A stretch of 64,000 nucleotides of DNA from Chloroflexus aurantiacus J-10-fl (GTDB lineage Bacteria > Chloroflexota > Chloroflexia > Chloroflexales > Chloroflexaceae). Of the stretch, positions 9,166 to 17,447 are shown piece after piece. Position 1 is the first letter of the stretch; each line of letters begins with the position of its first letter. The DNA lies in the NCBI RefSeq assembly GCF_000018865.1, contig NC_010175.1, positions 4,340,001 through 4,404,000 on the forward strand, read 5' to 3'. A program made the position numbers and the translations under genes. Below the pieces are notes generated by a model. The model ran no database searches. It was not told where the DNA came from and saw nothing but the letters and a program-made list of their open reading frames with translations.

Positions 9166-9657
9166 ATGCGCCGTTATCGCTCATCGCCAAAGCAATCGTT
9201 CACCTTTACCACATTGCGCCGGAACTGGGCGATGGTGCGTGGACGCTTCCGTCGTTGGCTGACGACGACTTTCCCCGGTGGTGGACGTACTCTCACGTCG
9301 CTGACGATCATGGCGATATTGCTGGTCATGATCGGCAGTATTTCGGTTAACCTGGTGAACCAGCTTCTGATTGCGCGTCATCTCGAGCAGGAGCTGGCTA
9401 CAGCGCAGGTTGAGATCGAGGCATTGCAGGCGACAACGCAAGCTTTAGCGGCGCAGCTCGAATACGAGCGATCCGATGCAGCAACTGAAGCCTGGGCGCG
9501 TGATTTAGGGTTGGCACGTGATGGCGATATTATTGTGGTACCGGAGCGCGTGCCAACCTTGTCTCTTCCCCCCACACCCACCATTCCGCCGACACCAGAA
9601 CCGACACCCCAACCGCTTCCGAACTGGCAACGCTGGTGGCAGGCTTTTTTTCCGTAA
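9166..9657 (+). CDS. FtsL/DivIC-like septum-formation initiator protein
   Basis: A single-pass membrane protein of about 163 residues: basic cytoplasmic N-terminus rich in Arg (to about 45), one membrane helix SLTIMAILLVMIGSISVNLV, then a coiled coil (ARHLEQELATAQVEIEALQATT...) and the motif EAWARDLGLARDGDIIVVPE, which matches the 'E..AR..lg.v.pGE.v' ending of FtsB/DivIC proteins. A Pro/Thr-rich tail follows (TPTIPPTPEPTPQP). These proteins bridge early and late divisome components. ATG 9166 is favoured over an upstream TTG at 9136. The gene ends 24 bases from the convergent cyclase gene. Confidence 0.75.
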   Translation: MRRYRSSPKQSFTFTTLRRNWAMVRGRFRRWLTTTFPGGGRTLTSLTIMAILLVMIGSISVNLVNQLLIARHLEQELATAQVEIEALQATTQALAAQLEYERSDAATEAWARDLGLARDGDIIVVPERVPTLSLPPTPTIPPTPEPTPQPLPNWQRWWQAFFP

Positions 9658-9681
9658 AAGACGGGTCATACGCACTGCCGC

Positions 9682-12600
9682 TTAATCCGCACTATCTGTC
9701 TCGGGGTCTTGCTCCATTGCAATGGCCATTTTTTCAAGCTCATTTAACAACACGATCTCAAGAATACCGATTTGTGAACTATTGGCGATGGCAATGGCTT
9801 GCCAGATAAGCCGACGTGCTGTACGCATGTCGTTGCGTTTTGCGTGCAGCAGAGCCTGGGTGCGTAATCCCAGCACCTGACCATAACGGTCGCCAATCGC
9901 ACGGGCAACGTAGAGGGCGTGCGGTAATTGCTCTTCTACCATCTCATACTGGCTACTGAACAGCGTTACATGACATAATCCAATCAGGGCACGGTTCTCA
10001 ACAATCCAGTCATTAGCAGCGCGTGCCAGTTTGATGGCTTGTTGGAATCTACTCGTTGCGCGCTGGAATGCACCAAGCTCAAATTGAATCCAGCCCTCCA
10101 GTTCATAACTTTGGGCAATGATAATGTCGGGGAGTATCAGATCGTTTAGCGGTTGTGGTGTTGATACCTGCCGGGGTACCAGTGCACATAATCGATTGAC
10201 CCGACGGAGTATCTCCAGAGCCTGGTTCGATTGCCCCTTGAGTGCCAGGTGTTGCGCATTGATCAGCCAGATGCAGGCCTGTAACAGGCGACTAAAGCCG
10301 GCGTGGTGGTGTCCCTGGCGTACCGTAGCCTGCGCATATGTCATCTGTTCATCAATCAGGTGGAACTGCCCACTGACAAGGACGTGATGGAGGTACAGTA
10401 CTGCGGCCAGTGCCTGCATCGCCGGCTGTGCCTGCTCGTTGAACAATTGTTGGATCAGGCGAAAATCTTCTTCCTGGTAAAGATGATTGCCGATGCGATC
10501 ATTAAGCAGCATGCGTAACCCGATCAGGTCGATTCGCCGACCGATAGGACCGGCCAGGCCTGCCCCTTGTTCAATGTAACGAAGTGCGCTGTGGAACAGC
10601 GAACGCCGGGCACAGATCAACGCTGCCTGCCAGCAATGCTCGACAGCCACAGGCCACAACTCGGCGCGTATGCTGTGGTCGATGACAACGTCGTACACTG
10701 CCAGTGGTGCATCCTGTCCGGCTAATTCCTGTTGATATGTGGACTGGTACCAGTTGCTAATCGCCTGATGGAGATGCCTTCGTTGCGCAAAGAGGAGACT
10801 TGTGTATGCCGCTTCGTGAGCAATACCATAGATAAACCGGTATACTGGCTCTGGTTCAGCCATTTCCATCTCGATCAATTGATCGCGCAGCAACGCTTCA
10901 ATATCTTCGCGCAGTTCACTCTCGGTAATGTGGGCCGGGTGAATATGGAGTAACAAGCGCAAGGGAAAGCTGCGCCCAATCACGGCTGCGGCTTTGAAGG
11001 TAAGACGGGTGCGCTCCTCCATACGATCTATGTGCGCCTGCACAATGCCCAATGCCGAACTAGAGAGTTGCATCGGTGGTAATGGCCTCAAGAGTCGGGC
11101 GGTATCATTCTCAATAGCGATCAGTTCTTTTTGCAGCAGGAGGCGCACGTATTCTTTGATAAACAACGGCTGACCGGCAGCGTATCGTTCAAGATAGTGG
11201 AGCAGGCGATGATCAACATCTTTTACCCCAATGAGTTGCTGGATAAGCATTGCCCGTTCGTAAACAGGCAATCGATCCAAAACGTGGTGTGTGGTGAAGG
11301 GGTATTGTCGTATATGGCTCGTGAACGATGCCAGATGTTCGGGCGCTGGTCGATAAGAGATAACGACCAGCAGGGGAAGTTGAGGTAACAGGGCATCAAT
11401 AACATCCTGAGTCAGTATCAACGAGGCGGTATCAGCCCAATGGATGTCTTCGAGTACGATTAAGAGCGGTTCGTGCTTTAAACGACTAATCAGCAACTCC
11501 ACTATCAGTGGGCTTATGTCGGTTGATTTTGTTGTGTAGTCAAAGCCATCAATCTTAAACAGATGGGCTAGTGCTGCAATATGTTGTGGCCGGGCCGAAG
11601 AGAACGTGGTTGCGATGTGGTGTAAACGTGCCTGACGTACCTGCATCGGTGCACTGTCATCAATATCACATAGTTCGCTAAGAATGTTACGCCACAGATG
11701 CAGGGGCTGTTCTTGCATGCCACTTCGACATTCGCCTCGGAAACCCTGGTAGCCGTACTCAATCCATCTGGCACTCAGATGGTGTATCAGGCTTGATTTA
11801 CCGATGCCGGCTTCACCCTCGATCAATAATACCTGACCCTCTTGCCGGGCGACATCCAGGATGTGATCGATCATCTGGCGCTCTTGGGTGCGCCCAATCA
11901 GCTCGGTGTAGGCGGGTAGCGAGGCCTGGAGTGACGAAAATGGACGTTCGTCGGTGAAGGCATGTTTTGCCAACACAACTGCCGCCGGGATACTGCGACT
12001 ATAGCCCTTTACATTCCGCTGTTGTGGCGGCGATGTGCGATACCGACCAAGGGTGTCTTGTCGTACACGCCCAGAAATGACAATGTCACCGGGTTGCGCC
12101 TGTTCCATTAAGAGCGCGGCCAGGTTCATGTCTTCACCCTGTGCGGTATACACCCGTCGCAAACGGCTTCCCACCTCTCCCACGAAGACTGAGCCGACGG
12201 TGATACCTGCCTTGCGAATGATGCCTCGGTCGCGCAACTCTACTGCACATCCCACAGCCCGGCTGGTGTCGTCTCCGTGAGCAACTGGTGCCCCAAACAG
12301 AAAGACCATCACTGCGCCTTTATTACCGACTTCAATTTCGTTGAGCCAACCCCCCCACCGCATGGCAATTGCTTGTGCCTGCATTACCAGGGGTTGTAAC
12401 GCTGTTGGGTCTTCAGGCAGATCAAAAGCCGCAAATACCGGTACGCACCGGCGATATTCGGCTACCAGGGTGTTTAAACGGAGACGACGGGCAAAGCTGG
12501 GGGGCAGGAAATGTTCCCACGTCAGGATGGGTGTTTCAGGTGGCGGCTGGTAATCACAGAACCGGGTTGGCCGGAACGCCGGTAATAAGAGCTGTACCTC

Positions 12601-13134
12601 CCCTGGTTTGGCTTGTTGTTCCGCGAGACTGGCTGCGTCAATTGGTGCACCGATCAGCACCGGGTGGATGCCTTGATTGGGAATCCCAACCAGTAACAGG
12701 TGGACGATCCCAACGCTTACACCAACTCGAATTTCAAGGGTAAAGGGTCCGTTCGGGGTCACGATTGGATTGAGGGCAGCAATTGCATTATGCAGGGCAT
12801 GACCACAGTGAATCGCCATTGCAGGATCGGTCATGCCCGGCCACCAGGCTGTTAACGCATCACCGGCTATGTGGATAACATCACCGCCGTTAGCAACGAT
12901 AGTGGCAATCATGACCTCAAAATAGCTGGTTAAGATACCATGCAGACGCTCAGCGCCATCAGGCAGAGTGGAGAATGTTGCTGTCAGGCGGGTGAATCCA
13001 CTCAGATCGGTGTAGAGAATCGTGCCCTGGTAGGTCTGTATCTGACCTGCGCGTAGCAGACCGGCGCTAAGCTGGTCACGAAGTGTAGCGGGTACATAAG
13101 CGCGAAATAGTTGGCTCGATGTCTGCTGTTCCAT
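9682..13134 (-). CDS. class III nucleotidyl cyclase / AAA-type ATPase / TPR regulator
   Basis: A 1150-residue multidomain signalling protein. Residues about 35-170 are a class III cyclase catalytic domain with LYTDLSGFT (metal Asp 43) and HIAGDALTAWWPG (Asp 92). Residues about 235-375 form a second, cyclase-like domain (VPVFAAFDLPEDP, GNKGAVMVFLFGAP, AGITVGSVFVGEVG) that lacks the usual metal Asp pair, hence probably non-catalytic. Next is a STAND/AAA ATPase with Walker A GEAGIGKSS (Lys near 446) and Walker B LLIVLEDIHWAD. The C-terminal third (from about 780) is helical and TPR-like. The family (adenylate cyclase fused to AAA and TPR) is common in filamentous bacteria. Whether the product is cAMP or cGMP cannot be decided here. 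It is convergent with the division protein and divergent from the pseudouridine synthase. Confidence 0.85.
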   Translation of the reverse strand: MEQQTSSQLFRAYVPATLRDQLSAGLLRAGQIQTYQGTILYTDLSGFTRLTATFSTLPDGAERLHGILTSYFEVMIATIVANGGDVIHIAGDALTAWWPGMTDPAMAIHCGHALHNAIAALNPIVTPNGPFTLEIRVGVSVGIVHLLLVGIPNQGIHPVLIGAPIDAASLAEQQAKPGEVQLLLPAFRPTRFCDYQPPPETPILTWEHFLPPSFARRLRLNTLVAEYRRCVPVFAAFDLPEDPTALQPLVMQAQAIAMRWGGWLNEIEVGNKGAVMVFLFGAPVAHGDDTSRAVGCAVELRDRGIIRKAGITVGSVFVGEVGSRLRRVYTAQGEDMNLAALLMEQAQPGDIVISGRVRQDTLGRYRTSPPQQRNVKGYSRSIPAAVVLAKHAFTDERPFSSLQASLPAYTELIGRTQERQMIDHILDVARQEGQVLLIEGEAGIGKSSLIHHLSARWIEYGYQGFRGECRSGMQEQPLHLWRNILSELCDIDDSAPMQVRQARLHHIATTFSSARPQHIAALAHLFKIDGFDYTTKSTDISPLIVELLISRLKHEPLLIVLEDIHWADTASLILTQDVIDALLPQLPLLVVISYRPAPEHLASFTSHIRQYPFTTHHVLDRLPVYERAMLIQQLIGVKDVDHRLLHYLERYAAGQPLFIKEYVRLLLQKELIAIENDTARLLRPLPPMQLSSSALGIVQAHIDRMEERTRLTFKAAAVIGRSFPLRLLLHIHPAHITESELREDIEALLRDQLIEMEMAEPEPVYRFIYGIAHEAAYTSLLFAQRRHLHQAISNWYQSTYQQELAGQDAPLAVYDVVIDHSIRAELWPVAVEHCWQAALICARRSLFHSALRYIEQGAGLAGPIGRRIDLIGLRMLLNDRIGNHLYQEEDFRLIQQLFNEQAQPAMQALAAVLYLHHVLVSGQFHLIDEQMTYAQATVRQGHHHAGFSRLLQACIWLINAQHLALKGQSNQALEILRRVNRLCALVPRQVSTPQPLNDLILPDIIIAQSYELEGWIQFELGAFQRATSRFQQAIKLARAANDWIVENRALIGLCHVTLFSSQYEMVEEQLPHALYVARAIGDRYGQVLGLRTQALLHAKRNDMRTARRLIWQAIAIANSSQIGILEIVLLNELEKMAIAMEQDPETDSAD

Positions 13135-13246
13135 TGTTCGGGGAGATAAATAATTATCGCCTGTCTTTATTGTACCCTAAATCAGGCTGTAAAAATCGGT
13201 ATGGTATACTGTCAAACGATGATAAACAGTATTTCTTACACAAGGC

Positions 13247-13262
13247 GAAGACATAAGTCTTC
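13247..13262. promoter_or_regulatory. small dyad in the divergent cyclase / pseudouridine synthase region
   Basis: GAAGAC-ATAA-GTCTTC lies about 40 bases before the pseudouridine synthase start, within a 167-base divergent spacer. It could be an operator or a leader hairpin; nothing else supports a specific role. Confidence 0.3.
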
Positions 13263-13301
13263 AGGTAGATGGGTGTTGTTTAAGATACAGAAAGGCTGTC
13301 T

Positions 13302-14888
13302 GTGAGCCCTGAACGTCTACAAAAAGTATTGGCCAGCGCTGGTATCGCATCCCGACGTGACTGCGAAGCCCTGATTGCTGCCGGGCGCGTGATGGTGAAT
13401 GGTCGGGTCGTTGTTGTACCGGGAACACGTGTTGACCTCGATCACGATGAAGTGTTGGTGGATGGTCAACCGTTACAGATGCCGACCAAACGTACCTATA
13501 TTATGCTGCATAAACCGGCAGGCGTCGTTTCAACCGCAGAAGATACGCATGGTCGTCCAACAGTGCTCGATCTGGTGAATGTACCGGCACGGGTGTTTCC
13601 GGTTGGGCGCCTTGATATGGATAGCGAAGGTCTAATTCTCCTCACCGATGACGGCGAGCTGGCCTACGCACTGACACATCCCAGCTTTGAAGTTGAAAAA
13701 GAGTACCGGGTGCTGCTTGATCGAGCACTGACTCCGGAAGCGCTGCGTAGCTGGCGTAACGGGGTTTTGCTCGATGGCGAAATGACTGCACCAGCCTGGG
13801 TTGAGCTGATTGGCACTGCTCCAGAAGGCGTATGGGTACGGATCGTCCTCCGTGAGGGGCGGAAGCGCCAGATTCGAGCGGTTGCGAAGCTGCTTGGATA
13901 TGAGGTGCGTCGATTGATCCGCGTGCGTGAAGGTGATCTGGTGCTCGGTGATTTGCCACCACGGGCCTGGCGGCATCTGACTGATGAAGAGGTGGCTGCA
14001 TTACGTACTCACATTGCGAAACGTCGCCCCCCGGTAGAGCGATCGCCAGGAGTGGCTCCATCATCGGTACGTAATCGTGATGACGAGCGACCATCCTATC
14101 GCACGCCTGATATTCGATCACGTGGGGATCGTGATGACCGAGGGCGGGAGTTCGAGCGGGAGCCGCGGGCGCGGCGCGATAGCGGCGAGCGGGGATGGGA
14201 GTTTGAGCGAGAACCACGGGCACGGCGCGATAGCGGCGAGCGGGGGCGAGAGTTTGAGCGAGAACCACGGGCACGGCGCGATAGCGGCGAGCGGGGACGG
14301 GAGTTTGAGCGAGAACCACGGGCACGGCGCGATAGCGGCGAGCGGGGGCGGGAGTTTGAGCGAGAACCACGGGCACGGCGCGATAGCGGCGAGCGGGGGC
14401 GGGAGTTTGAGCGAGAACCACGGGCACGGCGCGATAGCGGCGAGCGGGGGCGAGAGTTTGAGCGAGAACCACGGGCACGGCGCGATAGCGGCGAGCGGGG
14501 GCGGGAGTTTGAGCGAGAACCACGGGCGCGGCGCGATAGCGGCGAGCGGGGGCGGGAGTTTGAGCGAGAACCACGGGCACGGCGCGATAGCGGCGAGCGG
14601 GGGCGGGAGTTTGAGCGAGAACCACGGGCGCGGCGTGATGCCGGCGAGCGGGGGCGGGAGTTTGAGCGGGAACCACAGGCGCGGCGTGATGCCGGCGAGC
14701 GGGGGCGGGAGTTTGAGCGGGAACCACGGGCACGCAGCGAAGAACGCTCTCGTTCGACGCCGTCTCGTAGTGGGCCAAAAAGTAAACCACCATCTGCACG
14801 ATCATCGCAACAGCCGCGCTCTACCGGAGGGGAACATCAGCGGCGTAACGAACGTGCACGCCGTAACAAAGAGAAAGATCAGGAATAA
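13302..14888 (+). CDS. RsuA/RluB-family pseudouridine synthase with repeat tail
   Basis: Isomerises a specific uridine in rRNA. Residues 1-60 form an S4 RNA-binding domain (ERLQKVLASAGIASRRDCEALI). Residues about 65-240 are the catalytic domain, with KPAGVVST, the catalytic Asp in VGRLDMDSEGLILLTDDG and EGRKRQIRAVAKLLG. The ordinary enzyme ends near residue 245. A highly charged tail of about 280 residues follows, including a 17-residue unit (consensus REFEREPRARRDSGERG) repeated 11 times plus a partial twelfth, then KSKPPSARSSQQPRSTGG and a basic end. Similar but shorter Arg/Glu-rich disordered tails occur on RluB-type enzymes and are thought to bind RNA. The start is GTG 13302 with AAAGG upstream. 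RluB is the closest call; other RsuA-family members cannot be excluded. Confidence 0.88.
   Translation: MSPERLQKVLASAGIASRRDCEALIAAGRVMVNGRVVVVPGTRVDLDHDEVLVDGQPLQMPTKRTYIMLHKPAGVVSTAEDTHGRPTVLDLVNVPARVFPVGRLDMDSEGLILLTDDGELAYALTHPSFEVEKEYRVLLDRALTPEALRSWRNGVLLDGEMTAPAWVELIGTAPEGVWVRIVLREGRKRQIRAVAKLLGYEVRRLIRVREGDLVLGDLPPRAWRHLTDEEVAALRTHIAKRRPPVERSPGVAPSSVRNRDDERPSYRTPDIRSRGDRDDRGREFEREPRARRDSGERGWEFEREPRARRDSGERGREFEREPRARRDSGERGREFEREPRARRDSGERGREFEREPRARRDSGERGREFEREPRARRDSGERGREFEREPRARRDSGERGREFEREPRARRDSGERGREFEREPRARRDSGERGREFEREPRARRDAGERGREFEREPQARRDAGERGREFEREPRARSEERSRSTPSRSGPKSKPPSARSSQQPRSTGGEHQRRNERARRNKEKDQE
14148..14732 (+). repeat. 51-bp coding minisatellite in the pseudouridine synthase gene
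   Basis: Twelve starts of the same 51-bp unit occur at exact 51-base steps from 14148 to 14709. Inner copies are nearly identical; the outer copies (first, second, tenth to twelfth) carry most substitutions. The period is a multiple of three and no unit contains a stop in three of the frames, so long spurious open frames exist on both strands. Copy number is likely variable between strains. Confidence 0.95.
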
Positions 14889-14929
14889 CTTCAATGCTTA
14901 CAAACTCTGAAAGAGCGGTGCTGATCAGC

Positions 14930-14957
14930 TTGACAATGGTTAAGATAGTGGTATAAA
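14930..14957 (+). promoter_or_regulatory. strong sigma70-type promoter for auracyanin A
   Basis: Consensus TTGACA (14930-14935), 16-base spacer, TATAAA (14952-14957), about 50 bases before the auracyanin ATG. It lies just after the pseudouridine synthase stop, so auracyanin is its own transcription unit. Confidence 0.7.
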
Positions 14958-15005
14958 TGTTGACGTGTATACTTGTGATAGATGCCACAAGGAAGGAAGC
15001 AACCG

Positions 15006-15494
15006 ATGAAGATTACATTGCGCATGATGGTCCTGGCCGTATTAACGGCGATGGCAATGGTGCTGGCTGCCTGCGGTGGTGGCGGGAGTAGCGGTGGCTC
15101 TACCGGTGGTGGTTCCGGTAGCGGGCCGGTAACGATTGAAATCGGCTCAAAGGGTGAAGAGCTTGCCTTTGACAAAACAGAGTTGACAGTTTCTGCCGGT
15201 CAAACTGTAACCATTCGCTTCAAGAATAACTCGGCTGTTCAGCAGCACAACTGGATTCTGGTCAAGGGTGGTGAGGCCGAGGCTGCCAACATTGCTAACG
15301 CCGGTCTGAGCGCCGGCCCGGCGGCCAACTATTTGCCGGCTGACAAGAGCAACATCATTGCCGAGTCGCCGCTGGCTAACGGTAACGAGACGGTAGAGGT
15401 CACCTTCACTGCCCCAGCCGCCGGTACGTACCTCTACATTTGTACGGTGCCCGGTCACTACCCACTGATGCAGGGTAAGCTGGTCGTTAACTAA
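15006..15494 (+). CDS. auracyanin A, type I blue copper lipoprotein
   Basis: Membrane-anchored periplasmic cupredoxin of Chloroflexus photosynthetic/respiratory electron transfer, thought to accept electrons from alternative complex III. I recognise the sequence as auracyanin A; the length of 162 residues fits. A lipoprotein signal ends in VLAACGGGG (lipobox Cys near 23), followed by a Gly/Ser linker. The cupredoxin domain starts PVTIEIGSKG. Copper ligands visible: His in QQHNWIL, then Cys, His and Met in YICTVPGHYPLMQG (C-x4-H-x3-M). ATG 15006 is chosen because GGAAGG precedes it and the signal peptide then has normal length. It has its own promoter and a downstream hairpin. Confidence 0.95.
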   Translation: MKITLRMMVLAVLTAMAMVLAACGGGGSSGGSTGGGSGSGPVTIEIGSKGEELAFDKTELTVSAGQTVTIRFKNNSAVQQHNWILVKGGEAEAANIANAGLSAGPAANYLPADKSNIIAESPLANGNETVEVTFTAPAAGTYLYICTVPGHYPLMQGKLVVN

Positions 15495-15519
15495 AAATAC
15501 AGTTTCGCTGAAACGCCGG

Positions 15520-15549
15520 AATCCAGGGCACGACTATATGCCCTGGATT
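15520..15549 (+). terminator. terminator of auracyanin A
   Basis: 11-bp arms AATCCAGGGCA / TGCCCTGGATT, 8-base loop, followed by TTCTATTG, 25 bases after the stop. Confidence 0.7.
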
Positions 15550-15772
15550 TCTATTGTTGGCGAATTCAAACGGAACACTATACAATCCTTAATATCTCAC
15601 TCTTCAACCTTCACGCCGTTCTTCTGATACCAACTTTGCTCAACAATATTCGTCGTTCAGGTGTGCCAACGGCAAGTCGGTGAGTTGTCGTCGGGATGCA
15701 ATAGGGTCACGGCACGCATCTGGATACGGGCGTTGGAAAACGCCGTCTGGGGGAGTTGTCGCCGGCATGGCA

Positions 15773-15800
15773 GTAGGGGCACGGCATGCCGTGCCCCTAC
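15773..15800. repeat. GTAGGGGC palindrome, copy 1
   Basis: Perfect 28-bp palindrome with 14-base arm GTAGGGGCACGGCA and no loop. Related palindromes occur at 38411, 39064 and 57911. Confidence 0.85.
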
Positions 15801-16010
15801 CGGCGTCAGCCGCATACAATGACGTGCTAAATGGGATATTGTGTACGCTCCGTATAAACGTGTTGCATGGTTTAGCGTGCAGCAGCCAAACTGCTACAAC
15901 CGCCGTGCTCATCCACACCATCCTGTCGGCTATGCTCGCCTGCCTGCCACCGGCAGATTGTATTATCCAGTCAAGCCAGGCTAAATTTTACATAAAATGA
16001 TCTTTCTTCC

Positions 16011-16139
16011 TCTCTCCTCTCTCCTCTCTCCTCTCTCCTCTCTCCTCTCTCCTCTCTTCTACCTTCTACCTTCTACCTTCTATCTCCTATCTTCTATCTT
16101 CTATCTTCTATCTCCTATTTTCTATCTCCTACCTCCTAA
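16011..16139 (+). repeat. pyrimidine heptamer array
   Basis: About 18 units of a 7-base pyrimidine motif. It starts as CTCTCCT, changes to CTTCTAC and then to CTTCTAT/CTCCTAT variants. The plus strand is almost purely pyrimidine, so the array may form triplex or slipped structures. Confidence 0.9.
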
Positions 16140-16257
16140 TCCCCCAAATCCATCCTCACAACCCACATCCCGCCTCAGCGATCATACGTATATCAATCAG
16201 AACACATAGGGACGTGATATACTGAACACAAGAGTTGTGATATGAGGGTTAGCCATC

Positions 16258-17190
16258 ATGTTTCATCGCCTCCCGTTTCTAAGCCAACGGATTGGTAACT
16301 TTGTAAGCTGGCGTCGTATTCCGCCACCACGCCGGAAGCTCTGGCTGCTTGGCACGGTCTTGATGCTGGTTGGTGCCGGCTTGCTAATCTATGTTTTATT
16401 CACCACACTACAAATAGAATATTATCGATGGGCGGCGCGCGGTGACTCGCCGCTACCTGCGCCACAGTTGACCACCAGTGGCTTTCGTCCGGCTGATGCA
16501 CGCCCGTTGCCGCTCCTGGCTGATGATACCGTTGCTGTCCCTGCACCAACTGCCGTCGGTGGCATGATTAATTCGACGACTGTTACGAATGGTGTTCAGG
16601 CGATAGTGCCACGTTCAACCGGTGCCTTTGCCGGTGTGGACAGTGGCTTGCTGATTTCTGAGCCACCTGCACCGGTGCAAACCGATTGGGTGGCGACGGT
16701 TGAACGGCTGGTTATTCCGAAGATTAACGTTGACTCGAAAGTTATCGAGGTGGGCTGGGAGACGATTGAGGAAAATGGTCAGTTGATTTCGGTCTGGCAG
16801 GTTGCCGAATTCGCTGTGGGTCAACATCGCGGCTCGGCCAATCCCGGTGATGGCGACAACATTGTACTGGCGGGTCACGTTGGCGGCTATGGTCGGGTTT
16901 TCAAAGACCTCTTTTATCTCCAACCCGGTGATGAAGTGATTGTGTACAGTCGTGGCCAGCCTTACCGCTACATCGTTCACGAGCGTATTATCGTTGATGA
17001 AGAGGGAGTACCCGCCGAGCAGCGGCTGGCAAATGCACGCTACATTGCTCCCACCGGGTATGAAGTGGTGACGATGGTAACGTGTTGGCCGCCAAGTGGG
17101 CCGGACAAGTTCAAGCAGCGGGTGATTATACGGGCATTACCGGTAACACCAGACGATGATGATACAACCACTCCTGGCAGCCGTCCCTAA
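16258..17190 (+). CDS. sortase
   Basis: Membrane-bound cysteine transpeptidase that joins sorting-signal proteins to an amino-group acceptor on the cell surface. The 310-residue product has one N-terminal membrane helix (LWLLGTVLMLVGAGLLIYVL, about 30-50), a variable extracytoplasmic linker (to about 140) and the sortase barrel starting VERLVIPKINVDSKVIEVG. Catalytic His is in NIVLAGHVGGYG, catalytic Cys in VVTMVTCWPPSG and the Arg in KQRVIIRA. The likely client in this window is the LPNTG-bearing 5'-nucleotidase at 32420. The class cannot be settled by eye. It is convergent with the small HTH gene, overlapping by 4 bases. Confidence 0.9.
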   Translation: MFHRLPFLSQRIGNFVSWRRIPPPRRKLWLLGTVLMLVGAGLLIYVLFTTLQIEYYRWAARGDSPLPAPQLTTSGFRPADARPLPLLADDTVAVPAPTAVGGMINSTTVTNGVQAIVPRSTGAFAGVDSGLLISEPPAPVQTDWVATVERLVIPKINVDSKVIEVGWETIEENGQLISVWQVAEFAVGQHRGSANPGDGDNIVLAGHVGGYGRVFKDLFYLQPGDEVIVYSRGQPYRYIVHERIIVDEEGVPAEQRLANARYIAPTGYEVVTMVTCWPPSGPDKFKQRVIIRALPVTPDDDDTTTPGSRP

Positions 17191-17402
17191 TCGTGGTGTG
17201 CTTCGTTGATTTGAGTCGTCTCAAGCATCTGCAGAATACTGGCTCCGCGGATGAAAACCCGGCGTAGTCCGGCAGGGCGGCTGGCGGCCAGTTGTCCGCT
17301 GCTGATCAGGCGCTTGACTGTGCTCAGGCTCACACCGAGCAGACGGGCAACCTCTTCGCGCGAATAGACAGCATCAGGGTTGATTCCTTCGCGGCGCGCC
17401 AT
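17187..17402 (-). CDS. small excisionase/MerR-type helix-turn-helix protein
   Basis: 71 residues with a winged-HTH of the excisionase-like helix_turn_helix_17 type: VYSREEVARLLGVSLSTVKRL followed by ISSGQLAASRPAGLRRVFIRG. Such proteins bind DNA as small transcription regulators or recombination directionality factors. No integrase is nearby, so a regulator is more likely. The ribosome binding site is not obvious. Confidence 0.75.
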   Translation of the reverse strand: MARREGINPDAVYSREEVARLLGVSLSTVKRLISSGQLAASRPAGLRRVFIRGASILQMLETTQINEAHHD

Positions 17403-17447
17403 AAGACATTCCTTTGCAGGTAATAACTCTTTGGAAGAGTGTGCGTT

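Larger units (their letters stand above)
15550..16257. other. repeat-bearing intergenic region before the sortase gene
   Basis: No credible gene in about 700 bases. It contains the GTAGGGGC palindrome (15773-15800) in locally repeated-looking sequence and a long pyrimidine heptamer array (16011-16139). TATACT at 16218-16223 may be the -10 of the sortase promoter, but no good -35 is visible. Confidence 0.5.

Noticed and set aside
14148-14732. Possible CRISPR array because of regular 51-bp spacing
   Set aside because: Whole units are repeated without unique spacers, and the array lies in frame inside a protein gene.
13642-14805. 387-residue open frame on the minus strand, opposite the pseudouridine synthase
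   Set aside because: It owes its length to the 51-bp stop-free repeats; it shows only repeat-derived Pro/Ala/Arg sequence and no family motif.
14077-14910. 277-residue plus-strand open frame (GSLSENHGHGAIAASGG repeats)
   Set aside because: Shadow frame of the same minisatellite; the overlapping frame has clear S4 and pseudouridine synthase domains.
15997-16209. 70-residue open frame in the heptamer array
   Set aside because: Purely repeat-derived Leu/Ser/Tyr/Pro sequence.
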